From: a virus
Strand: one strand, 5' to 3'
DNA length: 22,450 nt
IMG/VR virus record: IMGVR_UViG_3300044613_000737
Coordinates: 1 to 22,450 of that record
The position numbers and the translations under genes were made by a program. The notes beneath the pieces were generated by a model, which did no database searches, had not been told where the DNA came from, and worked only from the letters and a program-made list of their open reading frames with translations. Of the stretch, positions 1 through 6,139 are shown piece after piece; the stretch's first letter is position 1, and every line of letters begins with the position of its first letter.

Positions 1-28
1 ATCTAACAATCTAAAAAAATAAAGTTTT

Positions 29-664
29 ATGAGTATGAACGCAGAATCAATCTTGGACCGCATCATGGTAAAATTGGGTATCAATGAACCCGTTGCCGTG
101 GAATTGGAACAAGTAAAAACCGAAGATGGTCAAGCCATTTTTGAAGCGGACACCTTTGCCGTTGGTGAAGCGGTGTTCATTGTAACCGAAGATGGTAAAA
201 TCCCCGCACCCGCAGGTGAATTCGCCATGGAAGATGGTAACATCGTTGAGGTTGATGAAAATGGTGTAATCGTTGAAATCGCTAAAAAAGAAGCCGAAGT
301 TGAGGAAGAAATCGTTGAGGGAGTTGAAGCCCAAGACGATATCATGAAAGAAGAAATCAAGGAAGAAATGGGAATGAAACCAAAGAAGACCGTGAAATCT
401 AAAACCGAAATGGAAGAATCTTATTTCAGCGCACAAATCAAAGAACTTGAAGCCAAGTTTGAAGCCCGTTTGTCAGCATTGGAAACCGAAAAGGTTGCAT
501 TGTCAGCACAGAACGCTGAATTGGAAGAAAGATTGGCGACTGAACCCGCCCCTCACACTCCATTCAACCCCGAAGCAACAACCACAAGCAAAATGCATTT
601 TCACATTAGCGATAAGCGTGAAAAGACAATTAAAGACAGAGTATTTGACCAACTTTTTAACTAA
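29..664 (+). CDS. Acidic coiled-coil protein, candidate head scaffold/core protein
   Basis: The 211-residue product sits directly upstream of the major capsid gene, the usual place for a scaffolding or prohead core protein. The first ~85 residues look beta-rich with repeated short Gly/Glu/Asp turns. Residues ~85-120 are extremely rich in Glu and Lys, and residues ~130-170 form a heptad-like helical segment (KELEAKFEARLSALETEKVA). The C-terminus is basic and could be the capsid-binding end. ATG 29 is followed in frame by ATG 35; either could be the start. No protease motif is seen. The role is inferred from position, charge and coiled coil, not from a recognised domain; it might instead be a decoration or head-associated protein. 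Confidence 0.6.
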   Translation: MSMNAESILDRIMVKLGINEPVAVELEQVKTEDGQAIFEADTFAVGEAVFIVTEDGKIPAPAGEFAMEDGNIVEVDENGVIVEIAKKEAEVEEEIVEGVEAQDDIMKEEIKEEMGMKPKKTVKSKTEMEESYFSAQIKELEAKFEARLSALETEKVALSAQNAELEERLATEPAPHTPFNPEATTTSKMHFHISDKREKTIKDRVFDQLFN

Positions 665-673
665 ACCACTAAA

Positions 674-1615
674 ATGAACAATAAATTAAACAAAATCAAT
701 TTGAGTGGCCCAACAGTATCTCCAAATACCTACGCGGGTTTATTTGGTAACAAATACATTGCGGCTGCGTTGTTGTCAGGCGAGACCTTGGCAAAAGAAC
801 TTATCACATTGCACCCCAATGTGGCTTTCAAAGAAGTTATCCGTAACTACCAAGATTCAATCACCATTGCCGATGCAACTTGTGATTTCACTGATTCTTC
901 ATCAGTAACTTTGGGTGAATATGTGTTGACTACCATCGAAAAGCAAGTGAACTTGCAACTTTGTAAGAACCAATTGCGTACTACATGGGAAGCAGCACAA
1001 GCGGGTTTCAGTGCATTTGAAAAATTGCCTGCAACTTTTGAAGAATTCATGTTGGCACAAACCGCTGCCGAAGTAGCACAAGCAAATGAATTGGGTATCT
1101 GGAAATCAAATTTGTGGTATGATTCCGCATTGGTTCCTGGTCAAGATGGTATGGTTGGTTATTTGATTGACAACTCTGCAATCGTTCGTGCGTTCAGTGG
1201 TGCTACAACTGGATCAAATGTTGTTGCTCGTTTGCAAGAAGCATTGGACAACTCACCCGCTGCGTTGTATGGCAAAGAAGGATACCAATACTATGTTGGT
1301 CCATCTACCATGAAAGCATACCAAGCCGCTTTGTCTGCTGGTAACTACAACTTCCAATTCTATGTAGGTGAAAAGCCAATGAACTTCCAAGGTATCCCCG
1401 TAACCATGTGTCCTGGTCTTAACGATTACGACTGTGTATTGGGTATGAAGTCAGATTTGCACTTCGGAACTGGTTTGTTGAGCGATTACAATGAAGTGAA
1501 GGTTATCGACATGAGCGATATCGATGGTTCACAGAATGTGCGTGTAATCATGCGCTTCACTGGTGGTATCATCGCTACCAACCCAACTCAACAAGTTGTA
1601 ATTAATGTAACCTAA
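674..1615 (+). CDS. Major capsid protein (probable HK97-type fold)
   Basis: The 313-residue protein has the size and position of a phage major capsid protein. It follows a scaffold-like gene by 9 bases and is closed by a strong terminator, as expected for a product made in large amounts. The sequence is Ala/Gly/Asn-rich with no signal peptide or TM. A helical central part (~residues 85-145) is followed by a beta-rich C-terminal half ending in the hydrophobic stretch RVIMRFTGGIIATNPTQQVV, which resembles the P-domain/C-terminus of HK97-like capsids of Bacteroidota phages. No N-terminal delta-domain-like coiled coil is present; the separate upstream gene may serve that role. The call rests on context and general resemblance. 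Confidence 0.75.
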   Translation: MNNKLNKINLSGPTVSPNTYAGLFGNKYIAAALLSGETLAKELITLHPNVAFKEVIRNYQDSITIADATCDFTDSSSVTLGEYVLTTIEKQVNLQLCKNQLRTTWEAAQAGFSAFEKLPATFEEFMLAQTAAEVAQANELGIWKSNLWYDSALVPGQDGMVGYLIDNSAIVRAFSGATTGSNVVARLQEALDNSPAALYGKEGYQYYVGPSTMKAYQAALSAGNYNFQFYVGEKPMNFQGIPVTMCPGLNDYDCVLGMKSDLHFGTGLLSDYNEVKVIDMSDIDGSQNVRVIMRFTGGIIATNPTQQVVINVT

Positions 1616-1638
1616 TAATATAGGAACAATATAAACAC

Positions 1639-1670
1639 GGGGTGGGCGTAAACACCCGCCCCTTTTTTTT
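1639..1670 (+). terminator. Strong intrinsic terminator after the capsid gene
   Basis: An 8-bp GC stem pairs 1639-1646 (GGGGTGGG) with 1655-1662 (CCCGCCCC), with one T-G wobble. The 8-base loop is followed at once by eight T residues (1663-1670). It separates the capsid gene from downstream virion genes and may set a high capsid-to-tail transcript ratio through partial read-through, because no TAnnTTTG promoter is seen between here and the next gene. Confidence 0.9.
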
Positions 1671-1690
1671 AACCAACAAAATAGAAAAAT

Positions 1691-2260
1691 ATGCCAACTT
1701 GTGGAACTTTATTAGGAAGATACGAACCATGTAAGCAGTTTGTGGGCGGTATCAAAGGTGCGTTCTTCGTACCCTTTGAATTTGCAAACGCAATCACAAC
1801 TGATGGAAGCGGTTTAGTAACTCAATTGAATAATGGTGCAACTCCACCCGTAAAATTGTCGGGTTACTTTTGGGAGTTGAAAGGTTTGTCTACCATTGAA
1901 ACTGCGGTTATTGCATCACGCGATAACGGAACATCTGCATACGAAACCACCTTTACTTTGTCATTCAAACCAAGCGGGAAAACCCCAGTAACGGGCGATT
2001 CTGATATGGATCAATTGAAGGTTTTGACACAAGGTAGATGGCAAATCATCGTGTGGGATAGAAACGACCAATTTTGGTTGATTGGTGCAACTTTGGGTTG
2101 TGATGCCAACGGCGGAACATCTTCATGGGGTGTGCAAATGGGTGATGCCCGTTTGAATACTTTGACTTTCATGTCAAGCGAGCCAAACCCTCCGATGGCA
2201 GTAGATGCCGACAATTATGCTGAATTGGGAAGTGTAATTACCATTGTCACTGCGGCTTAA
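1691..2260 (+). CDS. Virion structural protein, tail-tube candidate
   Basis: A 189-residue protein between two terminators in the structural block. It is beta-rich and Gly/Thr-rich, without TM or signal peptide. The N-terminal stretch with two Cys residues and a GGIKGAFFVPFEF segment resembles proteins encoded next to capsid genes in many Bacteroidota phages; these are commonly taken as tail-tube or head-associated proteins. Its own transcript is bracketed by terminators at 1639-1670 and 2286-2315, which suggests a separately tuned, abundant product. That favours a tube or major head-decoration role, but no motif decides between them. Confidence 0.6.
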   Translation: MPTCGTLLGRYEPCKQFVGGIKGAFFVPFEFANAITTDGSGLVTQLNNGATPPVKLSGYFWELKGLSTIETAVIASRDNGTSAYETTFTLSFKPSGKTPVTGDSDMDQLKVLTQGRWQIIVWDRNDQFWLIGATLGCDANGGTSSWGVQMGDARLNTLTFMSSEPNPPMAVDADNYAELGSVITIVTAA

Positions 2261-2285
2261 TTTGATTTCAGTTTTATAGTTTGAC

Positions 2286-2315
2286 GACCCTCACCAAATC
2301 GGTGGGGGTTTTCTT
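2286..2315 (+). terminator. Intrinsic terminator
   Basis: The 8-bp stem CCCTCACC/GGTGGGGG (one T-G wobble), loop AAATC, is followed by TTTTCTTTT. It lies inside the 5' part of an open frame that begins at a TTG at 2281. This argues that the real downstream gene starts later, at ATG 2350. Confidence 0.85.
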
Positions 2316-2318
2316 TTG

Positions 2319-2347
2319 TAACAAAAAGTTAGAATTGCGTTTTATAG
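2319..2347 (+). promoter_or_regulatory. Candidate phage late promoter/leader motif (TAACAA-N13-CGTTTTATAG)
   Basis: TAACAA at 2319-2324 is followed 13 bases later by CGTTTTATAG at 2338-2347, two bases before ATG 2350. The same two blocks with identical spacing occur upstream of ATG 5709, and a variant lies upstream of ATG 22095. It follows directly after a terminator, where a new promoter would be expected. It does not match the TAnnTTTG element of the host sigma factor. Function is inferred. Confidence 0.4.
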
Positions 2348-2349
2348 GT

Positions 2350-2697
2350 ATGCACATCAATAACACATCCACATCAGTTACATTCACATCGTTCGTGGAT
2401 TTTGAAGGTGTGTCAACGGCAACCATTGAGGTATGGCATAAACCCACAAAAACGATGGTTTCCACCACGACTGCGTGTGTGAAGTCATATTCCTTCATCA
2501 CAATGAATTTACCCGCTTTAACGCCAATTAACGCAGTGGCAAAGAACACGGATGAATTGTTGTTTCGCGTGTACAATGGGAATGTGTTGATTTGGGAGGT
2601 TTTGGGATATTGGATTACGGGAACAACAAACATTTACAACACTTGGAAGCAGTTCACAACGACTGCCCCTGGTACACCTAATTGGAAAACACTATGA
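2350..2697 (+). CDS. Small beta-rich virion-associated protein, function unknown
   Basis: Start ATG 2350 is chosen because a terminator occupies 2286-2315, within the longer open frame, and because the conserved GTTTTATAG motif ends just before this ATG. The 115-residue product is rich in Thr, Val and aromatic residues. Alternating strands suggest an immunoglobulin-like or beta-sandwich fold, with no TM segment. It precedes the portal gene with an ATGA overlap, so it is translated in the head/connector operon. It could be a head completion, tail terminator or decoration protein; nothing in the sequence decides this. Confidence 0.75.
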   Translation: MHINNTSTSVTFTSFVDFEGVSTATIEVWHKPTKTMVSTTTACVKSYSFITMNLPALTPINAVAKNTDELLFRVYNGNVLIWEVLGYWITGTTNIYNTWKQFTTTAPGTPNWKTL

Positions 2698-4478
2698 GTT
2701 TAGAATTTATACAATTACAATCATACACCGCACCATCCATCATTGAGCAAAAGAACAAAGATTGGGTGCAATATGGTGATGATAATAATTACTACCAATA
2801 CTTGATTGACTTATACCATTCATCACCCACCAACAATGCTTGTATCAAAGGCACGGTTGACCAAATCTTTGGTAAGGGGTTGGAGGTTACAAGGGCATCA
2901 AGGGATTTGCCAGGTTACATTGAATTCAAAAAGTTGTTCAGTGCGGATGACCTTCGTGCCGTTGCAATGGATTTGAAGATGTTAGGCCAAGCATCGTTCC
3001 AATTGGTAAAGTCAAAGGACAGAAAAAAGTATGTCCAAGCCAAGCACTTTCCACAACAAACCCTTCGCCCCGCTAAATGCAACGAAAAGGGTGAAATTGA
3101 AAAGTACTATTATTGCCCAGATTGGGCTAACATGAAGCGTAACCACACGCCAATTGAATTTAGGGCGTTCGGTTATGACCAAAGTGCAAACGAATGTATT
3201 TTAACCATCAAACCATATTCAACGGGTTCGTTTTACTTCGCACCAGTGGATTATCAAGGCGGTACGCAATATGCCAACTTGGAAGCGGAAATTTCCAATT
3301 TCCATATTAACAACATCATGAATGGGTTAGCCCCATCAATGTTGATTAACTTCAACAACGGGCAACCACCCGCAGAAGTTAAAGACACTGTGGAAGCCCA
3401 AATCAAACAAAAGTTTGGCGGATCGTCAAACGCGGGAAGGTTTATTATCTCATGGAATGATGGAAAGGATTCAAGTGCGGATATTACTCCCGTTCAATTG
3501 AGCGATGCCCACAACCAATATCAGTTCCTTTCCCAAGAATCCATGCAGAAAATCATGGTGGCGCATCGTATCGTTTCGCCATTACTTTTGGGTATTAAGG
3601 ACAACACGGGATTTGGTAGTAACGCAGATGAATTGAAATCAGCGTCTATCTTGTTTGACAATGTTGTGGTACGACCTTTCCAACGATTAATCATTGATGC
3701 AGTCACCAAGGTGTTGAATTTTAACGGGTTTAATTTGAATCTTTATTTCAAGACCTTACAACCTTTGGAATTCACCGATTTGAGTGGCAATGTCATTGAT
3801 GATGAAACGCGCGAAGAAGAAACGGGCGTATCCTTGGCAAGTCAAAAAAAAAAGATTGATTTAGCGGACATGACCATCCAAGACGAAAAATCTTGGATAG
3901 AACATTTGAAAGACAAGGGGGAAATAATTAACACCGATGAATGGGAACTTATTGATGTTCAAGAGGTTACAGACGCGGATGAAGAACTAAGATTTAACTT
4001 AGCGTATGACAACCCCAATAAAAAAAGTGATGACGATAAAGGGGTGTACAAAATCCGATACCGTTATGGTCCTGATTTCGTATCCAACAAATCAAGGGAG
4101 TTTTGCTCTACAATGGTTCAAGAAGCCAAAAGCGGAGTGATATTCCGTAGGGAAGATATTATCCAAATGGGTGATGCGGGTGTGAACGGACAATTTGCCC
4201 CAAGCGGTCAAAGTTCCTATTCAATTTGGAAGTACAAAGGCGGTGTAAATTGTCACCACAGATGGGAACGATTGACATTTAGACGCAAACAAGTCAAAGG
4301 AAAGTTTTTGCCAAAGCAACCAAACGAAACGGGCGAAAGTAGGGATTTAGATAATTACAACGAAGTATCAAACAAAAGCGCAGACAATGCGGGTGTGCCA
4401 TTCTCACCAAGTGGGTGGAATACCGCCAAGACACGCCCCATTGATATGCCAAACAAAGGATCATTAAAGAATAAATAA
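2694..4478 (+). CDS. Portal protein with a C-terminal CHHRW-motif domain
   Basis: ATG 2694 is chosen over an in-frame ATG at 2682 because it overlaps the previous stop as ATGA. The product is 594 residues. Residues ~1-365 look like a Bacteroidota-type portal: an N-terminal YGDDN/Y-rich segment, a beta-rich wing, and a helical stem/crown with SQESMQKIMVAHRIVSPLLL and NTGFGSNADELKSA, typical of phage portals. Residues ~440-535 form a second unit with RYRYGP, REFC and a GVNCHHRWER motif, which recalls C-terminal regions of head-morphogenesis (Mu F/gp7-type) proteins. The two parts are joined by a charged linker that begins at an A10 tract (3844-3853). The portal makes the DNA entry vertex and binds the terminase. 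The portal call is firm; the role of the C-terminal domain is not known. Confidence 0.85.
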   Translation: MSLEFIQLQSYTAPSIIEQKNKDWVQYGDDNNYYQYLIDLYHSSPTNNACIKGTVDQIFGKGLEVTRASRDLPGYIEFKKLFSADDLRAVAMDLKMLGQASFQLVKSKDRKKYVQAKHFPQQTLRPAKCNEKGEIEKYYYCPDWANMKRNHTPIEFRAFGYDQSANECILTIKPYSTGSFYFAPVDYQGGTQYANLEAEISNFHINNIMNGLAPSMLINFNNGQPPAEVKDTVEAQIKQKFGGSSNAGRFIISWNDGKDSSADITPVQLSDAHNQYQFLSQESMQKIMVAHRIVSPLLLGIKDNTGFGSNADELKSASILFDNVVVRPFQRLIIDAVTKVLNFNGFNLNLYFKTLQPLEFTDLSGNVIDDETREEETGVSLASQKKKIDLADMTIQDEKSWIEHLKDKGEIINTDEWELIDVQEVTDADEELRFNLAYDNPNKKSDDDKGVYKIRYRYGPDFVSNKSREFCSTMVQEAKSGVIFRREDIIQMGDAGVNGQFAPSGQSSYSIWKYKGGVNCHHRWERLTFRRKQVKGKFLPKQPNETGESRDLDNYNEVSNKSADNAGVPFSPSGWNTAKTRPIDMPNKGSLKNK

Positions 4479-4479
4479 G

Positions 4480-4992
4480 ATGTACGCAAACGATGACATA
4501 TTACTGGTTGACAAAGAACTAATCTTCAAATACACCCAATTGGGTGGTAATGTGGATGTGGACAAAATCTATCCCTTTGTTAAAATCAGTCAAGACATAC
4601 AAGTTCAAGAACTTTTGGGAACGAAGTTGTATCGGTACATTTTAACCCAGGTTGAAAACGGAACATTGACGGGCAATTACCAAACTTTGGTTTCGCACTA
4701 TGTTCAACCCATGTTGATTCATTACGCCATGGCCGATTTGTTGTTGTTTCATGGCTATGAGGTAAGCAATGCGGGTATTTTGAGGAACTCACCCGAAAAC
4801 ACCACATTGCCCGACAAAACCGAAATTGATACATTGGTTCAACGCCAAAGAAATATCGCGGAAACTTATCGCCGTAGGGTTGTGGATTATTTGAGTTACT
4901 ACCCACAATTATTTTCGCAGTACACCGAGGACCAACAAGCGGGTGAATACCCAAATACAAATCCGTCAAACTATGTTTCATGGAATCTGTAA
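4480..4992 (+). CDS. Head-tail connector-like protein (DUF6712-like)
   Basis: The 170-residue, mostly helical protein begins one base after the portal stop. The N-terminal part (GGNVDVDKIYPFVKISQDIQ, then a QELLGTKLY segment) resembles DUF6712-type proteins, which sit next to portals in Bacteroidota phages and are thought to be head-tail adaptors similar in size to gp6/gp15 connectors. The C-terminal part is Tyr/Arg-rich. There is no signal peptide or TM. Position between the portal and lysis/tail genes supports a connector role, but the assignment is by resemblance and context. Confidence 0.65.
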   Translation: MYANDDILLVDKELIFKYTQLGGNVDVDKIYPFVKISQDIQVQELLGTKLYRYILTQVENGTLTGNYQTLVSHYVQPMLIHYAMADLLLFHGYEVSNAGILRNSPENTTLPDKTEIDTLVQRQRNIAETYRRRVVDYLSYYPQLFSQYTEDQQAGEYPNTNPSNYVSWNL

Positions 4993-5495
4993 AGAAAACA
5001 TACAAGCCAAAGGATGAAAAGGTCAAGAAATTGACCACCTACATGACGCAGTTGAAAACCATCAATAAGGTGAAGTGCGATTTGTTTGTCAAAGGTGGTA
5101 AATTATTAACACTTGTCATCTTGTTGACGGGGTGTTCTGCGCAGTGGCATTTGGAACAAGCCATCAAAAAGAACCCCGCCATGGCACAAATAAGCGTGTA
5201 TGGCATTGATACCGTGTTTGTGCGTGATTCTGTGACCATTACAGACACTTTCACAACAAAAACGATTGATACCCTCACAATTGAAAAGGATGGCGTTAAA
5301 ACGATTGTATATCGAAATCACGATGTGATAAGAGTTCAAACAATTGTGAAGGCAGATACCATCCGTTACACCAAAACCATTCAGTTACCACCACAGATTC
5401 AGTATAAAGAACGCATCAGTGTACCACAAAAAATTGGTGTGGCGATTGGATCGGTGTTATTTTTACTTTTACTTTTTGCATTGATAAGAAAATGA
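4980..5495 (+). CDS. Predicted u-spanin (lipoprotein with C-terminal TM)
   Basis: The 171-residue protein has the topology of a unimolecular spanin. A lipoprotein signal with lipobox LLTGC puts the lipidated Cys at residue 52. A ~95-residue beta-prone, Thr/Val/Asp-rich periplasmic domain follows, and a hydrophobic segment at residues ~152-168 is capped by RK. Such a protein would tie the outer to the inner membrane and fuse them at the last step of lysis. The ATG at 4980 overlaps the previous gene by 13 bases; ATG 5043 (residue 22) would give a shorter, more normal signal peptide and may be the true start. The gene lies ~3.5 kb from the holin and amidase genes, which is unusual but not rare. 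Confidence 0.65.
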   Translation: MESVKKTYKPKDEKVKKLTTYMTQLKTINKVKCDLFVKGGKLLTLVILLTGCSAQWHLEQAIKKNPAMAQISVYGIDTVFVRDSVTITDTFTTKTIDTLTIEKDGVKTIVYRNHDVIRVQTIVKADTIRYTKTIQLPPQIQYKERISVPQKIGVAIGSVLFLLLLFALIRK

Positions 5496-5680
5496 GCAAT
5501 TGGAACAACCCAAATAATCCGAACAACACACAGAATGGGTGGAAAACCCCATCAAGGTCATCCCCGCAAGGTGGTGGAACACGGGCGTGTTTGTGCAAGG
5601 ACAAAAACACATATTCCAAAAAGTGTTGTGATGGCACTTTGTGGGCGCAAGGCATTGGGCAAATCACCCGTAATCCGTAA
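5492..5680 (+). CDS. Small Asn/Pro- and Cys-rich protein, function unknown
   Basis: A 62-residue protein joined to the spanin gene by an ATGA overlap. The first ~25 residues are Asn/Pro/Ser/Gly-rich and likely disordered. The rest contains CLC and KKCCDGTLWAQGIG, a pattern with clustered Cys that recurs in small proteins of Bacteroidota phages. Four Cys residues could bind metal or form disulphides. No TM segment is present. It is probably virion- or envelope-associated by neighbourhood only. Confidence 0.7.
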   Translation: MSNWNNPNNPNNTQNGWKTPSRSSPQGGGTRACLCKDKNTYSKKCCDGTLWAQGIGQITRNP

Positions 5681-5706
5681 CAATTAACCTTAAAATCGTT
5701 TTATAG
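5678..5706 (+). promoter_or_regulatory. Candidate phage late promoter/leader motif, second copy
   Basis: TAACAA at 5678-5683 and CGTTTTATAG at 5697-5706 have exactly the spacing found at 2319-2347, and the motif ends two bases before ATG 5709. The TAACAA begins within the stop codon region of the preceding gene. The spacing conservation argues for a functional element. Confidence 0.4.
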
Positions 5707-5708
5707 AT

Positions 5709-5981
5709 ATGAGTATCGCAGGATCAGCATTTACCGCAGGTTACACTGGAAGTGTAGCCGTAGCCAATACCACCGCAAAAACGGGTAGATTCCGTGGATT
5801 TTTTGTCAATTCAAATGCCGTTGTATCGGCTTGTTTGGATAAGGATGGGAATTCATTGATGACTATCATGGGATTGACGGGTACAACCTTGTTACCTGGT
5901 CCTTTCCATTGCGTTGCAGACGGCAACTACATTTCATCAATTACCTTGACATCAGGTTCAATCGTACTTTACAACGAATAA
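5709..5981 (+). CDS. Small virion-like protein, function unknown
   Basis: A 90-residue, Gly/Thr/Ala-rich, beta-prone protein without TM or signal peptide, placed first in a unit that leads to the tail-fibre gene. It starts immediately after the shared GTTTTATAG motif. The composition (short strands separated by Gly/Ser/Thr) is typical of small decoration, fibre-anchor or baseplate proteins. It is linked to the next gene by TAATG. I do not recognise the family. Confidence 0.75.
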   Translation: MSIAGSAFTAGYTGSVAVANTTAKTGRFRGFFVNSNAVVSACLDKDGNSLMTIMGLTGTTLLPGPFHCVADGNYISSITLTSGSIVLYNE

Positions 5982-6139
5982 TGTTTGTTGGGATTGCAAT
6001 GGGTGTTACTCCCTTCACCCAAGCGGGTGGGGCGGTATTGGCGTTAGAATATACCAATAGGGTAACTGCGGATGGTGGTTATTACGAAGGTGTGGACTGC
6101 ATGATTTTCAAATTGGATAATTTAGATTCACAAGAATGA
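5981..6139 (+). CDS. Very small protein, function unknown
   Basis: A 52-residue product starting at ATG 5981, chosen because it overlaps the preceding stop as TAATG and ends in an ATGA overlap with the fibre gene. A longer in-frame start at 5909 would overlap the previous gene by 73 bases and is unlikely. The sequence is Gly/Ala-rich at the N-terminus and acidic at the C-terminus (DNLDSQE). The tight coupling on both sides supports it as a real gene in the fibre operon. Confidence 0.65.
   Translation: MFVGIAMGVTPFTQAGGAVLALEYTNRVTADGGYYEGVDCMIFKLDNLDSQE

Noticed and set aside
2281-2349. Longer start (TTG 2281) for the 2350-2697 gene
   Set aside because: The segment contains an intrinsic terminator (2286-2315) and the shared GTTTTATAG motif, so it is non-coding; ATG 2350 fits better.
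2274-2633. Minus-strand open frame of 119 codons
   Set aside because: It overlaps a terminator and a coupled + strand gene, with no independent support.
4586-5038. Minus-strand open frame of 150 codons opposite the connector-like gene
   Set aside because: A shadow of the coding strand; composition is atypical and all well-supported genes are on the + strand.
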